Assembly (NCBI GenBank): GCA_011317545.1 | Contig: WUJK01000004.1 | Coordinates: 3,038,001 to 3,102,000, forward strand | Direction of reading: 5' to 3' | DNA length: 64,000 nucleotides | From: Coniella vitis | Taxonomy: Eukaryota; Ascomycota; Sordariomycetes; Diaporthales; Schizoparmaceae | In this document: piece after piece, positions 44,389 to 57,355 of the stretch | Numbering within the stretch: position 1 is the first letter of the stretch | Layout: each line of letters opens with the position of its first letter | Translations under genes and position numbers: made by a program | Notes under the pieces: model-generated | Told to the model about the DNA's origin: nothing | Databases searched by the model: none | The model's input: the letters and a program-made list of their open reading frames with translations, nothing else

Positions 44389-45039
44389 GGTTTTAACCCA
44401 GACAGCAACTGCATTTAATTTGATATACAGGGTCGGCTGGACCAGGCAAGGGCCAACGTCGGCAGGATAATGAAACACTTAGAAAGGGGCGGTTCGCAAG
44501 AAAGGAGACGAGAAGGAGGATAAGGATGGACACAAAAGGAATGTGAAGGGCACGTAGACAGCTGAATGGCACAGCGAAAGATGCTCCCTCCTCTGACAGG
44601 CGATATTCCTGCGCGTCTGACCAAAGTCGCCGCCGATATCAAGACCGTGCAGCCGCCGGGGGTGGCGATTTCAACGTTCCGGGCCGTACAGCTTTCAGCA
44701 TGCAGTATGTCTCGGTAGCGGAAGGCACTCCAGTAGCAAGGGTCCAGAAGGGGAACGAAGGGAACGCAGAAACGACGCAGAAATTCAGTCGATGGCTTTG
44801 CAAGCAAAGCACTGGAGGCCGAGAGGTCCACGACTCTGAGCCAAAGGACCCCGATATGTCGCAGGCGCGTAGATCCTTGCGGAATGGATTTTTGGGGGCT
44901 GGAAGCGGGGACTGCAGAATAGGTTGACACGGAGAGAAAGGGCGTGGACGCCGTGTGGGGAGAGGGCCGGTATCTCGGTAAAGCAAGGTGGTGGTGGGTG
45001 AGACTCTTGTCCTGCTGGTTGCTGGCTGCTGCTGATTGC

Positions 45040-45041
<2 letters not shown>

Positions 45042-45075
<34 letters not shown>
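45042..45075. repeat. (CTG)11 microsatellite
   Basis: Pure GCT/CTG triplets about 660 bp upstream of the RSR1 start, possibly in its 5' leader. Confidence 0.95.
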
Positions 45076-45079
<4 letters not shown>

Positions 45080-45808
45080 GGAGGTTTTAAGAGCAAGCTT
45101 TTTGGTGTGCTGTCAAGAGACGCAATAGGTGCGCCAGTGCCGGATCGCTGGTTGGCTGGCGGGTTGGTGGGCTGGCTAAGCTCTTGCAACGAAGGAATTT
45201 TGCAGGTACTCCCAACCCCGGGATGGTGCACCGACGGCTGTCGGTTTTGCGCGCGAAGGATGGGATGCTGGAGAGCCGAACCTGATGCTCGAGAGTGAAG
45301 ATGGCAGTTGGAGAAGTGATGGCAAATGTTTGCGCAAAGGATGGGCCGCAAAGGATGCAGTGCCTATGTATCTAGCTGCGGAAGAGTCCGAGAGGCCAAT
45401 ATCGAATGCGAAATGACAGCAGACCGGACAGCGCGGCGCGGCGCAGATTGTATGTCTTTTGAGCGGCGTGCAAGAGAAGAAGAGCAATCAGGAATCGTCC
45501 CGTAGCGTAGACGCTGCCGGGGTGGTCGCCAAAATCAACCCAGTGAGTCCCGCTGTCGCCCTAGTCATGTACGTAGCCTGCTTGGTCGCGTTTGGTGGCC
45601 CAGGGATCAAGTGCGCAAGGCTCAGAAGCCCCTTATTGGGCGTTTGTGGCCAGGACGATACGCGGGCTGACACGGCAGGGCCCTTGATCTGTGCGGTTCC
45701 AATTGATGCTAGGACCGCGCTACGCATGCGTGGGCTTGCGGGCAGATGCAAGGCAGTCGAACGAGACCGACACGCGCACGAGGAAAAGGCCACGCAAGTC
45801 GCCGACTG

Positions 45809-45870
45809 GCAGAGCAGAGCAGAGCCAGAGCAGAGCCAGAGCACAGCCAGAGCACAGCCAGAGCACAGCA
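45809..45870. repeat. AGAGCAGAGCC / AGAGCACAGCC tandem repeat
   Basis: About six units of a degenerate 11-nt repeat. It creates open frames on both strands that are not genes. Confidence 0.85.
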
Positions 45871-48800
45871 CCTTCCTTTTGGTGCGGCAACGACGCCAAG
45901 CAGCGGGTGGCAATGTGTTTGGAGCGTGGGCGTGTGAGGATCGCGGTGGAGAAGCAGCGGGCTCGATGAAATCGGTCGTTGGGAAAAGTAGCAGCAGCTT
46001 TGGCGTGTTGGCTGGTCTCTGGCGCCAGCTTCCAAACGGACGGCACGGCACAGGGTCTGCGGCAGGTGGCAGGGAGGCACTGTGTATGAAGAAGAACAGA
46101 AATTCGACAGTAACGGGCATATAGCACCAAAGCACAGCAAGCCTTGACCGTCCAGTCGCCAATAAATGCGTTGCTCTTCGGTTGGTGGGAGCAGCCGAAA
46201 AGGCAACAGACTTGCTGTAAGTACTTAGCAGCCTAGATAGCTTCCAGGGTTGGTACTGTGCTTAGCTCACAGTCACTTAGGTAAGCAGAGTTAGTGCCTT
46301 GGGTAGCTACCCACGGACAGGTCTAGTACCGCCCAAGAGTACTCAGTACTCATCAGTCTTTGATGAAGCAAAACGAACTTTGTATGTGCGGTGGGCCCTG
46401 ATCAGTCTCGTTGACATTAACGATGACGACAAGGTAGCACGTATGTACCTTGTACTAGACATACTATACATAGTATATACATACATAGTATCATCGTACA
46501 TTCTACATAGGAAAGCCGGGAAACTCTCGAATCTACTATACATGCACGTACTACACACTCCCGTACTGGCACTGCTTGCGATCAACAACAACAAGAACAA
46601 AATGTGACAACTGAGGAATTCTCCGAGGCGAGCAATCTTGTGGCCCGTGTCTCCATATGGCATTTCCGGCCATTTTCAGGTTCTACTGCTACTATGATGT
46701 ATGATATGTGCTTTCTTCTTTCCACCAAGAGGACAAGACCCGCGGAAACGAAGAGGGTGGAGTTGGAACTGCTTGATAGATTTACCTTTTGGGCTCTTAT
46801 TCCTCCTGATTGCGCTGTGTTGTCAATGCGCGCAATTGTTGGTTCTTCCCGAGCCCACGTCTCCTTCTTCTTCTTCTGCTTCTGCTTCTGCTTCTTCTTC
46901 TTTTTTGTTCAAGTTGCTAGGAGTGCTTCGTGTACATAGTAAGCGCATCAGGCCCTGCTAACACTTGGCTGACATGTCATTGGCACCTCAAAAGTAAAGC
47001 TTGCAATTGCGGTTGTAGTTACTATGTACAGTTGCAATGTACAGTTGCAACTGCCCTCTGCAGTCTGGCCTTCGCTCAGCTTTTCCCGAGACGCTACTGC
47101 ACACCAGGGCCCGGAAGGTGCGGTCGCTGGGGCTCCACAGTGGATGCAAAATAGCCAGGGCATCTGAATCTCAGCGCGCACCTCATGTACCCAAGTGGGC
47201 TGGGCCGCGCTCTTCTGGGGCCTTTCAAGCCCGTCCACAGCAGCAGCGGCCAACCACAGCACGACCCCCCAGCGAGTCAGCTGCAGGCCACCCGCCTTCC
47301 TGGATTCCCCGGAGGGGCCCCTGTAAGCAGAGGCGGGTCCGCCCGCATCCAGAGTCATAAACGGTCATCAAAGCTCACGCCAACAACACCCGAGAGGAGG
47401 GGCTACAGAAGGAAAGAAGAAGAAATACTATGTAACGAAAGATGAACAGAATGGCAAAGGCAAAGGCAAAGGCAGCAGCAACGACACAAGCTCGCCAACG
47501 TCCAAACGGAAGGGGGGGAAAGGGGCAATAACAACTTTGATTTGTACCTTCGGTCCAAGCTAAAGCCAAGACAAGCCAAGCCGAGCCAAACATCCTTCTG
47601 CCAACAGAAGGAAACGAGCAGCCAAAGAAGCAAGCAGAACCAACGCAACGACGCCAGGCAAACGCTACATAGGACCTACCTATAACAACAAACATCCGCC
47701 ATAGGACATGGGTACGCACGCCCATCAACGGTTTCTTTCCGCTTGTCACTCTCGCTCATGCCTTCTCTTCGCCTCCACAGTGCAACGTTCCACGCTTGTC
47801 GCACCCCTCGCATCAGGTCACCAACAGCAGACACGAGCGCTGCCATACCACTGCGTACGTACATGGTAGACACACACCCAGAAAGAGAGAATGCAAGAAA
47901 GAAAGAAAAGAGAAAACGGCACCGGCCCCTCGCGCAGAGACCCGCCTGCAAAAGACGACGCCCCCACCGCTCCACAGAAGAACCTTGTCGCCATGCACAA
48001 CTCAACTCCACTCCACCAGAGCTCACTGCTCCTCGTGCAAGCTTGTGCTGCTTTGGGAGAAGTGCCGCCCTTCCAGGAGGTACTGTGGTAAAAGCCTTGG
48101 TTTCTCTGTGGTTACCGTGGCGGTGGGAGCGAGCCTGGCCATCCCGTCATCATCGAAGCACTTCCCAAAGCCTCCTCTCCCCCATGCCAGCAACCACGAG
48201 GCAGATCCTCAACGAAATGAGGCTCCTTCAAACAGCCCAGGACCCCTGTTGCCAGCCTTGCGACATCACTATGTACACATTACTATGTAAGTACGTCGGC
48301 CGTGCTGTACGTACTTGTACTGCGATCTCTGTCTCTTGCCTGTACATAGTATGTGTGACGGTACGTCTGTAACGTACCGAGGCTATTTGTATGTCGAACA
48401 GATACTTCATCAACTACCCTACATAGTACACCCCCATCTCTAGCTCGTCGAGGTCTGCGTGGCATGCCGCTTGCTTGCTTCTGGATCTCTACGCGGCCGC
48501 TCTCGTTGCCCAAAGCTGCTCGTCTTGCGAGATGCAGCCCAAAGAAAACAGCTGGACGAGGCGTCAGTCGGCGCTGGTCCACTATAATCCTGATACCCAA
48601 CCGCGCAGATCGCAGCACGTTCCCGCTCTGGGCGTTGTGAGTAAAACGCGGCACGCCGAGCAGAACTGCTTTCGCCTGAGGGCAACTCGTCAAGTCGTCA
48701 CGCGAGCCAAGAAAATGAATGGCCAGCATTGGAAAAGAAAGAATCCGTCATTTGGCTTGGGAAAGAATTGGCTGGCCCGAGTCGATACTGCAGCTGGCCC

Positions 48801-49072
48801 ACTCGTCCATGACATGTCCCACCTGGACAAAGATAATTGCGGCGGCTCCAGTGGCTCGCTCAGATCAATATCTGCCTGCTCAATCGCTCGGAACGCCCTT
48901 CATCAATTACAGCTTCCCTGCAGGATTGTAGGCTTCTCGTCTGCTGTATTCCTCATGGCACTTCTGACTCGATCACTGTTCCCCATACTCATCTGGATTC
49001 AACAAGCTAGAAACACTCCTGTGGCTGACACGATCCGTATGTACAGTAATCAAGAGATCAAAGGGGTAGAAG

Positions 49073-49107
49073 AAAAGAAGAAGAAGAAGAAGAAGAAGAA
49101 GAAGAAA
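49073..49107. repeat. (AAG)n microsatellite
   Basis: About eleven AAG triplets on the plus strand. Confidence 0.9.
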
Positions 49108-50235
49108 GCCACAGAGTGTCCAGCTTCGTCTTGATTGTTGAGACTACTCTAAGGTTTGTCCCACTGTAAGAAAGTCAATGGCTCCCCTTATTGAATTGAT
49201 TTATTGCTTTGGAAGCAGACTTGATGTCTTCCCCCCCCCACCCCCTTCCCTCTTTCGGCAGTCTTTATCCGAAATACATTTACAGTTGGCATCTTCGCTT
49301 TTCAAAAGCTTTAACCCCTAGCCGAAAGGCTCTTCGCAACAACGCTGTGTATCAAATTTTTTATTCTTATTCTGGGAAACATGTCTTTAGACCGTCCTCC
49401 TCCTGGAGGTCATCAATTACGGCTAAGACATAAGGCTAGAGAAGAGCACATGGTACTTGGCAAGCGATGCCTACCTAGTTCCTAGGGAGCTGGAAGTAAG
49501 GCAGACAATGGGTTTCAGGTGCACGATTGCCAGATGATCAAGGGGCGGTCCTTGGGGATTCGCCTACGACTGGGCTGGCAGACGCCAGAAAAAAACAAAC
49601 AAAGCTACTATGTACACCAAAAAGAACTGCTAGCCAAGTAGGCCCGAAACGGAACTTGGCAGGCAAGCCTTCCGGGATCAAGGACAAGGCCGTTCCCACA
49701 ACATACTGGACTGTTGGCTTGCTGGCTTGCTGTGAGTTCACATAGTGCTACATAGTATATGTACATGTTATGGGATGGAAGGGAAGAAAGGGTGATGAGT
49801 GTGTGAGCAAAGCATCTTCCATACAGTGGGCGTTCTAGCCCCTTTCCGTGCGAAGTGCCCATTGAAGGGGCTACTTTTCACCGTCGTCACCGACTCGTGG
49901 AAACTCTTTGTTGGCTATCTTTCCTCTACTCGGCGCTGCCCCACCGCGCGTCTGTTTTGCTTGTGCGGTGGACAAAAAATGGTCTACTATTATGTACCCG
50001 TGGACATGCGCATTGGGGAAGGGGTGGAAGGGAGGGGAAGATGGGGCCGCATTAGCCTTTAATCGGTACCGAAAGCTCTTGCCAACTAACCACCAATGCA
50101 GCGCGGTAGCCACTTAGCCACGTACTCAGCATGTCAGTATGCACTATAGGACTACATAGTATAGTATGTGGCTAAGTTTGCGGGAGGAGAGCCAGCAGTA
50201 AACAACCTGCTGTGTTCTTCACCACGTATGTTGGC

Positions 50236-50238
<3 letters not shown>

Positions 50239-50272
<34 letters not shown>
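50239..50272. repeat. (TC)17 microsatellite
   Basis: Uninterrupted TC dinucleotides. Confidence 0.95.
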
Positions 50273-50278
<6 letters not shown>

Positions 50279-50587
50279 TTATTTGTGGTGGTTAGCCGAA
50301 TCGCACTTTTCCGTATACCGATGACAGCAACCTCTCCGGGTCTTGCTCCCATTCCTTTGACGCGTTCTGCGGTTTCTCGGTTCCAATTCGCTCGCAAAAC
50401 CCTCTTATTTCGGCAAGACAGGCCTTGACCGGTCTCCCAAGGGGTCGGCTCCTAGACCCTTACTTGCATATACTTAGCCTATCATGATGACTGTGTACCA
50501 CCCACATGGTGCAAACCCTTGGAATGGCAGATGGGCGGATATTGAAAAATGATCATAACAATAAGAGTAACAGTAACAACAACAGCA

Positions 50588-50611
50588 TGAATGAATGAAT
50601 GAATGAATGAA
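50588..50611. repeat. (TGAA)6 microsatellite
   Basis: Six TGAA tetranucleotides in a row. Confidence 0.9.
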
Positions 50612-51351
50612 GAAAAGAAGAAAAGAAGATGGCGCTTGTGTTAATGTGCATATGTGCTTTCCTTGGTTGACTTTGCTCGGCTTAGACTGATGCTACTTAC
50701 ACTATCTGACTATGTAGTAATCAAATCTCTGCACAGGCCATCGGCCAATTCCAGCAAAAAAGTAATCTGATCAAAGTGAGAAAGGAGGGAAGAGGAAAGC
50801 TCCAGGCTCCTGGGCCAAGTGAAAGGCAGAGATAAAGAAATACAATGGAGGACAGAGTTCATCAGAGGACAATGAGTTTGAAAACCCGCAGCAATGGGGA
50901 CACACCCAACCCCGGGGGAGGGAAGCGAAATTCTAATTTTAGAGGCGGATGAACTGGACGTGCTCATCCCTCATGCTTCTAACACGCACTTAATTAGACT
51001 TTTTTCGTGTTATTGCGAGAGCTGGAGGAAGGGTGATACTGAGTCAACAGAGGCTTTTAATTTACAGAGGCACTGACGGTTCTTCTCCGATGTACATGAA
51101 ATAGTTCAAAACTTGCACAAACGAGAGTGATTACTTCTAGAACACATCTCCAGCGGCAACTTATTTTGGATGATCCATCCATTTTAAGTTGGACAACTCC
51201 CGAGGACAAGCTCGTAAACGAAAAGCTTTGTATTAGTATTCGAGGCTGTAATGCACGATTTGGTAAATTCTACCTCGGTTACCCTGTGCAAGGCCCCCCA
51301 GTTAGCATCTTCATTCCTTGTTTATAATATGATAGGATACTGAAATCTTGC

Positions 51352-51369
51352 TATATATATATATATATT
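51352..51369. repeat. (TA)9 microsatellite
   Basis: TA dinucleotide run in the gene-poor region. Confidence 0.9.
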
Positions 51370-52420
51370 AGAGTTTTGATCAGTATCTTGTCTTGGATGG
51401 AGTTTGAGCAAGTTTCTTGGGTCCTTTTAGAAATTCTTTTGTTTGCTATACGTACTAGATTAACTCACAGGTGGGGAGACTTCAATGAAAGCTCAGACAT
51501 GCATGCAAACATGACTTGGCTTGCACCACTTTAAGACTGAATAAGACCTCGAATTTGCAGCTGCCCAACATCTCTCATCTTATGATTTTCAATGGATGAG
51601 CCTCGCCGTCAAATGCCTGACGGAGGTCGTCGCGCAGGTCGTGTATATATGATCTCGCTCGTGATACAGTTTGTCCCAAGAATTGACAAAGTAAGTATTG
51701 CAATCTCTCACATAGACATAAAGATGAAGCAATACGAGGAATTGTGTTTAGTCATAGCCAATGCTCTTTCTAGTGCTAGCCAGTCCCAAGTAACACGGCG
51801 CGGGCGATGTGCTCTGAAGCGTCCTTCGAGGCTCTGGCCAAGCAGGCGGTGGAGAGGACTTTGTGATGAGACGGGGTCAAAGAGCTTTTGGTGAAGCCCA
51901 ACCAGTCGATGTAGCACAGACGGCCAAGAGTCCCGGAAAACCTAAGCAAAATGGATACAAGTAGCACAAGAGTTGTGATGGTTTCCCTTTGTGCCGGGCT
52001 TTCTTCTTCAGCCTTCTTGTTGTTGTTTTTTTTTTTCAAAAAAGAAGAATTATGGATACGAGTTGAAGAACAGCTGACATGTGGCACTATACCAAGACAA
52101 AAGTGGATGTATTTAGCCCACTTTACAATATTCCATATATGATGAATGAGTGACGGTTTCCATCGATTCTCACGTGTCCTTTCAAGTCGATGGAATTGTT
52201 TGTTTTGCCAGCTATATAGTATATGTGGAACGATTCTTGGATCTAGTTACCGTAAAACGCCGATGGATGCTTAGACTGCAATACAAACGATTCCCACTCG
52301 TTGAACATCATAACATACGGTGACGCCTCGGGCTCTTGGGTTGTGCAGGTACGTAAGAAAACGCGCCAACAAATCACACAACCAGCGAGCCAGCATTTCT
52401 CGCCCCTAGTGTTATGGCAA

Positions 52421-52488
52421 TCAGTTTCCATCAACACCGGGGGTGCGCTCTGCCTTTTCCTTGTCCACACCATACACCGTCCCCGGCG

Positions 52489-52519
<31 letters not shown>

Positions 52520-53907
52520 TGTCTGCTGCGGTTGTCTATCCTCGTCACCGCCACCCCTCTTGTATTCAGCCTCTACCTTCTGCTGCTCAGACGACGGGTT
52601 ATTATTGCCCAATTCCTCGTCCTGGACCTTGTTCTTCCTCTTTTCCTTGCGGCTCTTGCGCTCGCTGAATCGAAAGGGCAGTCCTTGTTCTTCGTGCTCG
52701 GCGGCAATGTCGTCAAAGGTCTTGCCTTGTGCCTTGGCTGCCTTGCGGATTTTGCGCGTGCGGAGGAGCCAGATGATGTGTGAGCTGAAGATGCCGATTT
52801 CCAACGCGCAACTGTATACCTTGAGTTAGTCTTTGGGGCGGTGATGGGATCTCTAGATAACGGTAGGCAACGATGAAACCATGGCGTTGGCAACTGTGCG
52901 GCTTGCATGGTTGGATTGGATGGTGGCGGTTCATGGCGGTGAGCTTCTTGGTGGAATGAGGGAGGGTCCTGTCTACTTCTACTTACCATACAATGTAGAC
53001 CACACCACCGAGGACATCAAAGGTGTTTTGGGCAACTGTACCAGAAGCATCATGTCAGTGTGATATGTCTTCTTTTTTTGTTTCGCGCCGTGTAATGAGC
53101 TAGCACCAGCAGCAGCAGCTCATGCCCATCATATGTCTTGTTGGAACGTAAAAGAACAACATACCGAGCGCCATGAGAGAGAAGAGGGCTCCACTGCAGT
53201 CCATGCTTAGGAATATCTGTTTGTTGTGTTTTCATCAGTATTTGGTAAACGTCGCACAAAATCTCCAATGAATGGCGAAGGAGATCCGGAGTGGTGAAGC
53301 ACAAACCCAGTTGAATCCAACAACACGCCCTCTTCTCTTCCACAACTCCCCATAGGGAGGGAGCAGACCCAGAGCTAACAGGACTGAAGCGAATATACCA
53401 ATGACAATCACTGGCGTCTCGTTACCGGCAGCGTAAATCGGCTATTGGAAACCACCACCGCTTGTTGTCAGCACACACATATGTTCCCTTCATGAACCAA
53501 ACCGACAACGGGGCTACAACAACCCAACCAACACTTACAGTGACCGTCAAAATCAACGCCGTCTCCACACCGGCAAAGATGCATGCCGTGGTGAAGGCCG
53601 TCAGCATCGCCGTCCACGGCCGCCAGTGGCTATGATACACGAGCGTCTGCGCCCAACTCACCAGACACAGCGCCATAAACACCTGCGGCTGCACCTGGAC
53701 GGGGACGTTGAACTTTTGCACAATGCTGTACACGCCAAAGGGCACGCCGCACAGCGCCCAGAGGAACATCATGGCGCTCGGCAGGCCGTCGGTCTGTTTG
53801 GTCCGCCAGTTGGTCCAGATCTGGGGGACGAGCTGCACGCACCAGAGAATGGTGCCGATGGTGCCGAGGACGTCTGCGGCGACGGGGATGGATTGCTGAG
53901 GCGCCAT
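52421..53907 (-). CDS. PQ-loop repeat membrane protein
   Basis: Exons 53907-53539, 53441-53307, 53216-53165, 53035-52987 and 52811-52421; donors GTAAGT, GTTTGT, GTATGT and GTAAGT with AG acceptors and matched phases; 331 aa. Seven membrane segments are expected. First PQ-loop: CVQLVPQIWTNWRTKQTDGLPSAM near residue 23. Second, assembled over exons 2-3: LLPPYGELWKRRGRVVGFNWIFLSMDCSGALFSL, where the PQ pair reads PP. Exon 4 and the start of exon 5 give the last helix (VVYIVCCALEIGIFSSHIIWLLRTRK). A Lys/Glu-rich cytosolic tail includes about twelve Thr encoded by an ACG/ACC repeat (about 52487-52520). PQ-loop proteins include vacuolar/lysosomal amino-acid and cystine exporters; substrate and membrane are unknown here. 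Confidence 0.88.
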
Positions 53908-56307
53908 ATTCTTGGGGGTTTTCTTCCTTTCTTGTCTTCTTTCTATTTGTGTTTGCGATGTGGCTGAAGGCGGTGGGGGGAGGGGTGGGTTGTTTGTGCC
54001 AAGTAGAGGCTTCGTTGGTACACTCGACGGGTGCTTTCGAAAAAGATGGTGGAAGTGAACTTGGATCTCGTCTCTTGTTGTCGATGATGATCCTCCTCCT
54101 CCTTCACCTCCTCGCCAGCTGGAGGCGTACCACACGCTCAAACGCTGCCCCTTCAAGTGTTACTAGACGTGAATGGTTCGCTTTGTCCTCGATATGGTCG
54201 AGGTAGTTGAGACAAGCTGGCAAAACAAACCAAGACGTTGTCGTTGATATCAACCAGATGCACGACGCAATGATGCAATCTATAAGGCTGAGAGATTTTG
54301 ACGGCTTCCTATGCTGGCTATATATATGTACCTCTTACGACGATGCTCAATAGAGGGAGACAGACGGTATCGGTAAGAATACCTAAAGAGGAGGGGCCGT
54401 CTTGTACACGATGGTGCCAAGAATAACCTTGGATAGAACCAAAAAGTGTGTGAGAGAGTAATGGTAAAATAGTGAGAGGGCGAGGGAAGGGTGAGAAAGA
54501 GGACAACACAGAACAGATTAAGAACGGAAAACCTGCGCACGTGGGATGATAAAGTATGAGCTGCGTACAAAAGAATCACCAATACAGGACAATCACCCAT
54601 TTATTGAAATGATTCCAGCCATCTCTCCATCCATTCAAGCAAGCAAGCAGGGGCAAAAAAGGGAAAAAAAGACGAGGCCACACCAGACGAGACGGGCGAC
54701 CAAAGAGAAACGAGCGGAACCACTCCACGAAATCGATTAGGTTATTCCCACATCTAAACCAGACCAAGCCCCCGTTTGCCCCACAAAAAGTCACCTACAG
54801 TAGCCAGAGAGAAGCCGCGCCGCTTCTTTCTCTGTTCTTTGCCCTCTCAGACTCGCATCTTTTTTTCTGCTTGTCACATCATATTCGAGTCTCTACTATG
54901 AGCGGAAAAGGACGTGCATCAGGACGGATCCAAGGTCGAGGCCCACTTACACTCCATTGCTGCACCTCGTGCGTCTTGGCAGCCTATTTGGGAATACTGC
55001 ACTCCTAGCACTATGACAGAGGATGGGATTCACTGACTACATGGCATTATTCTTATTCAGCGTCCATCACCCCGAGAAAGTGAACCAATCGCGACAACCA
55101 GAGCTCAGTGCCAGAGGCCAATCCAACCGGGACAAGATATGACATGTGTTGCCGTGGTTCTATTGTGTGACAGATATGTGATTTGTTCATCACAGTTATT
55201 GTCTTGCACGTCGGCGTGCAAATCTGGACAGACCAGCTCCCTCACAAGTGCTTGTTGGTGCCCGTGTCATGACACGATCCTTCTATCAATGTCTGGTCAT
55301 GAGTCATCAACCTTTGACGGCTGGATGACGGGCTTGCTCGCGGACGAAGATAGTTTCCCAAAAGCTTCTCTCCCTGCTCCGAACAGGCTCCCGTCACCGG
55401 TCTTTTTTCATCCGCAGCTTCTGGCGCCCACGCGCCGAGTTGCTTTCTTGCAGTCTCTCGATTCGATTGCTCATGCTTGGTGATAGGAAATCCAGGCCGC
55501 GCTGTTGAAGAGAGACATGCCGGCATCTGGGGAGAGGGTGGTCTTGGGTGCACTCTCGACTGCTTGGCCATAGCCTATCGCTGACCATTCCTGGTCAGTT
55601 TAAAAGCAACATTTGTTGAGAGGTATAGGCGAGTCTTTTGAGGCCGTGTTGTCTAGTTAGTGGCGCCGACAAGGTCGACAGCATTCTGGACCCAGCACGA
55701 GATCAAGACCGCCGGCGCCATATATATCGAGAATGGCATTCTGAATTTCTACTGTTCAGAAAAGCAAGACAGCAGATTTCGAAGGCCCCTGTGAGTAGGA
55801 AAACAAGTATGGCAGTCAAGAAACCAGGAAACGAAAGCCAGCATGTGCTGGCGTGAAGGTGGACGTCACTCGAGGTCGTTCTTGATAAACCCGAACCCTG
55901 ACGCTCGAGAAATAGATCAGTGAACACCGTATGCACACGGTAAATTCCTCCATCCAGCCCCCAGTCTGTGTACAGTGTCGCAAATTCTGCTTACTGTACG
56001 CTTTTCACATGTGCAAAACTTTCGATGAGCGCCCATCGCGAAAAGCGTCGCTGTCTCTCTGCTTGGTTGAGACCTGCCACCAGAACACCAGAATCATAAC
56101 GAACCCCTGATTTGATCTTTCTAGTTTCAAATCATTGCTTCCAAGTTGTTCTTGAAGTCCCGCGCTCTGAAGAGTCATCTACTTTTCGACAAGCCGCTAC
56201 ACACGGTGTTCCATTTTAAATTTTCGTAGTGCATCGAAACTTGCAAAACTCACACGCCTCAGCTGCTATACGCACGCACGCACTCACAAACGCTCCCGCC
56301 CAAAAAA
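53908..56307. other. Divergent intergenic region, PQ-loop gene and CMS1
   Basis: About 2.4 kb without a recognised gene. ORFs are short and motif-free. A run of A/C-rich sequence immediately before 56308 fits the CMS1 leader. Confidence 0.5.
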
Positions 56308-57355
56308 ATGTCGAAATCATCGACACAGAAGCCCAGCATGGCCAAGTCAGCATCCAAAAAGCGCAAGGCGCCTACAGACGACGACGTCGCCGCCTCAGAA
56401 ACAGACGCAGCACCAACGCACCCCCCATCAGTACCAGCAGCCAAGCGGCCCAAGCAGAAAAAGAACCGCCGCCCGGACGCAGAGGACGAGGAAGCCCTGT
56501 TCGATCTCGACCGTGGCGTCAACACCATCTTTGGCCGCATGGACCCCGACTTGCTCGCCGACTATGTTGCTGCCAACACAAAGCGCTTTGGGAGCGACTT
56601 GTCCTCGATTGAGCTGTCGGACCTGTACGTCCCCGCCGGCGCCGTGAAGGATACGACGGGATTTGTGGAGCCACGCGTCAAGGAGAATCTCGCGGCATTT
56701 CTGGAGGAGTTTGCGGGCAGCGAGGAGGACAAGAAGCGCCTTGGAACGGCGCCCAAGAAGTGCGGAAGTCCGCATACCATTGTCGTGGCTGGCGCTGGGC
56801 TGAGAGCCGCTGACCTTGTGCGGTAGGTTTGCAACTCCTTCACTGACAGCAAAAGAGGGCTGTGGGGTGCCAGAACTGACCCAAGAATAGATCAACGAGA
56901 AAGTTTCAGAAGAAGGAGAACCTGGTGGCAAAACTGGTAAGCCTTCATCTGGCTCTCTGATAGCTAAACACGCAGACTACTTACTACCTGAGGCACGCAG
57001 TTCGCCAAGCACTTCAAGGTTGCCGAACAAGTGGACTTCCTCAAGAAAAACAGAACGGGTATCGCAGTCGGTACTCCAGCTCGTCTGACGGCCTTACTCG
57101 ACGAAGGTAGGGCCATGTCTACTACGCACATATCGGTATACGTGCATGCATTCTGACCATCTCAATTACTTAGGCGCGTTGTCAATCGAGCACTTGAAGC
57201 GTATCGTGATCGATGCCTCGCATATCGACCAAAAGAAGAGGGGCATTATGGATATGAAGGACACCATGATGCCACTCGCCCAGTGGCTGACGCGCAAGGA
57301 GTTCAAGGAGCGATACGGAGATGCAGAGAAGCCATTGGAGCTCTTGTTCTTCTGA
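56308..57355 (+). CDS. CMS1: Cms1, 90S pre-ribosome (SSU processome) protein
   Basis: Exons 56308-56822, 56891-56936, 57001-57106 and 57174-57355; donors GTAGGT, GTAAGC and GTAGGG; 282 aa. A basic nucleolar N-terminus (KKRKAP, KRPKQKKNRRP) precedes a RecA-like fold related to the N-half of DEAD-box helicases but lacking Walker A and DEAD. Features seen: PHTIVVAGAGLRAADLVR, then the spliced STRKFQKKENLVAKLFAKHFKV, GIAVGTPARLTALLDEGALS (helicase motif Ib-like GTPxR), and IVIDASHIDQKKRGIMD, where DEAD is replaced by DASH. The C-terminus is LAQWLTRKEFKERYG. This is the Cms1 family pattern. Yeast Cms1 is found in 90S pre-ribosomal particles, and that location is inferred. Confidence 0.9.

Larger units (their letters stand above)
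44389..52420. other. Gene-poor 8-kb region
   Basis: No supported gene on either strand. Open frames are short, overlap on both strands and lack splice-consistent motifs. The first kilobase is probably the RSR1 leader and includes the CTG repeat. Content otherwise: microsatellites (listed separately) and many ACTATGTACATAGT-like motifs from about 46.4 to 50.7 kb. No transposon terminal repeats or target-site duplications were identified by eye. Confidence 0.55.

Noticed and set aside
44415..44986. 171- and 115-codon minus-strand frames upstream of RSR1
   Set aside because: They start at non-ATG codons, overlap each other in different frames and probably lie in the RSR1 leader.
45459..46162. 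Overlapping open frames of about 220 codons on opposite strands
   Set aside because: Created by the AGAGCAGAGCC repeat and GC-rich sequence; no start context, splice pattern or domain.
53422..54156. A 244-codon continuous reading of the PQ-loop region as a separate gene from 52421-52804
   Set aside because: The last 30 residues are intron read-through. Splicing joins both pieces into one gene with the second PQ-loop.
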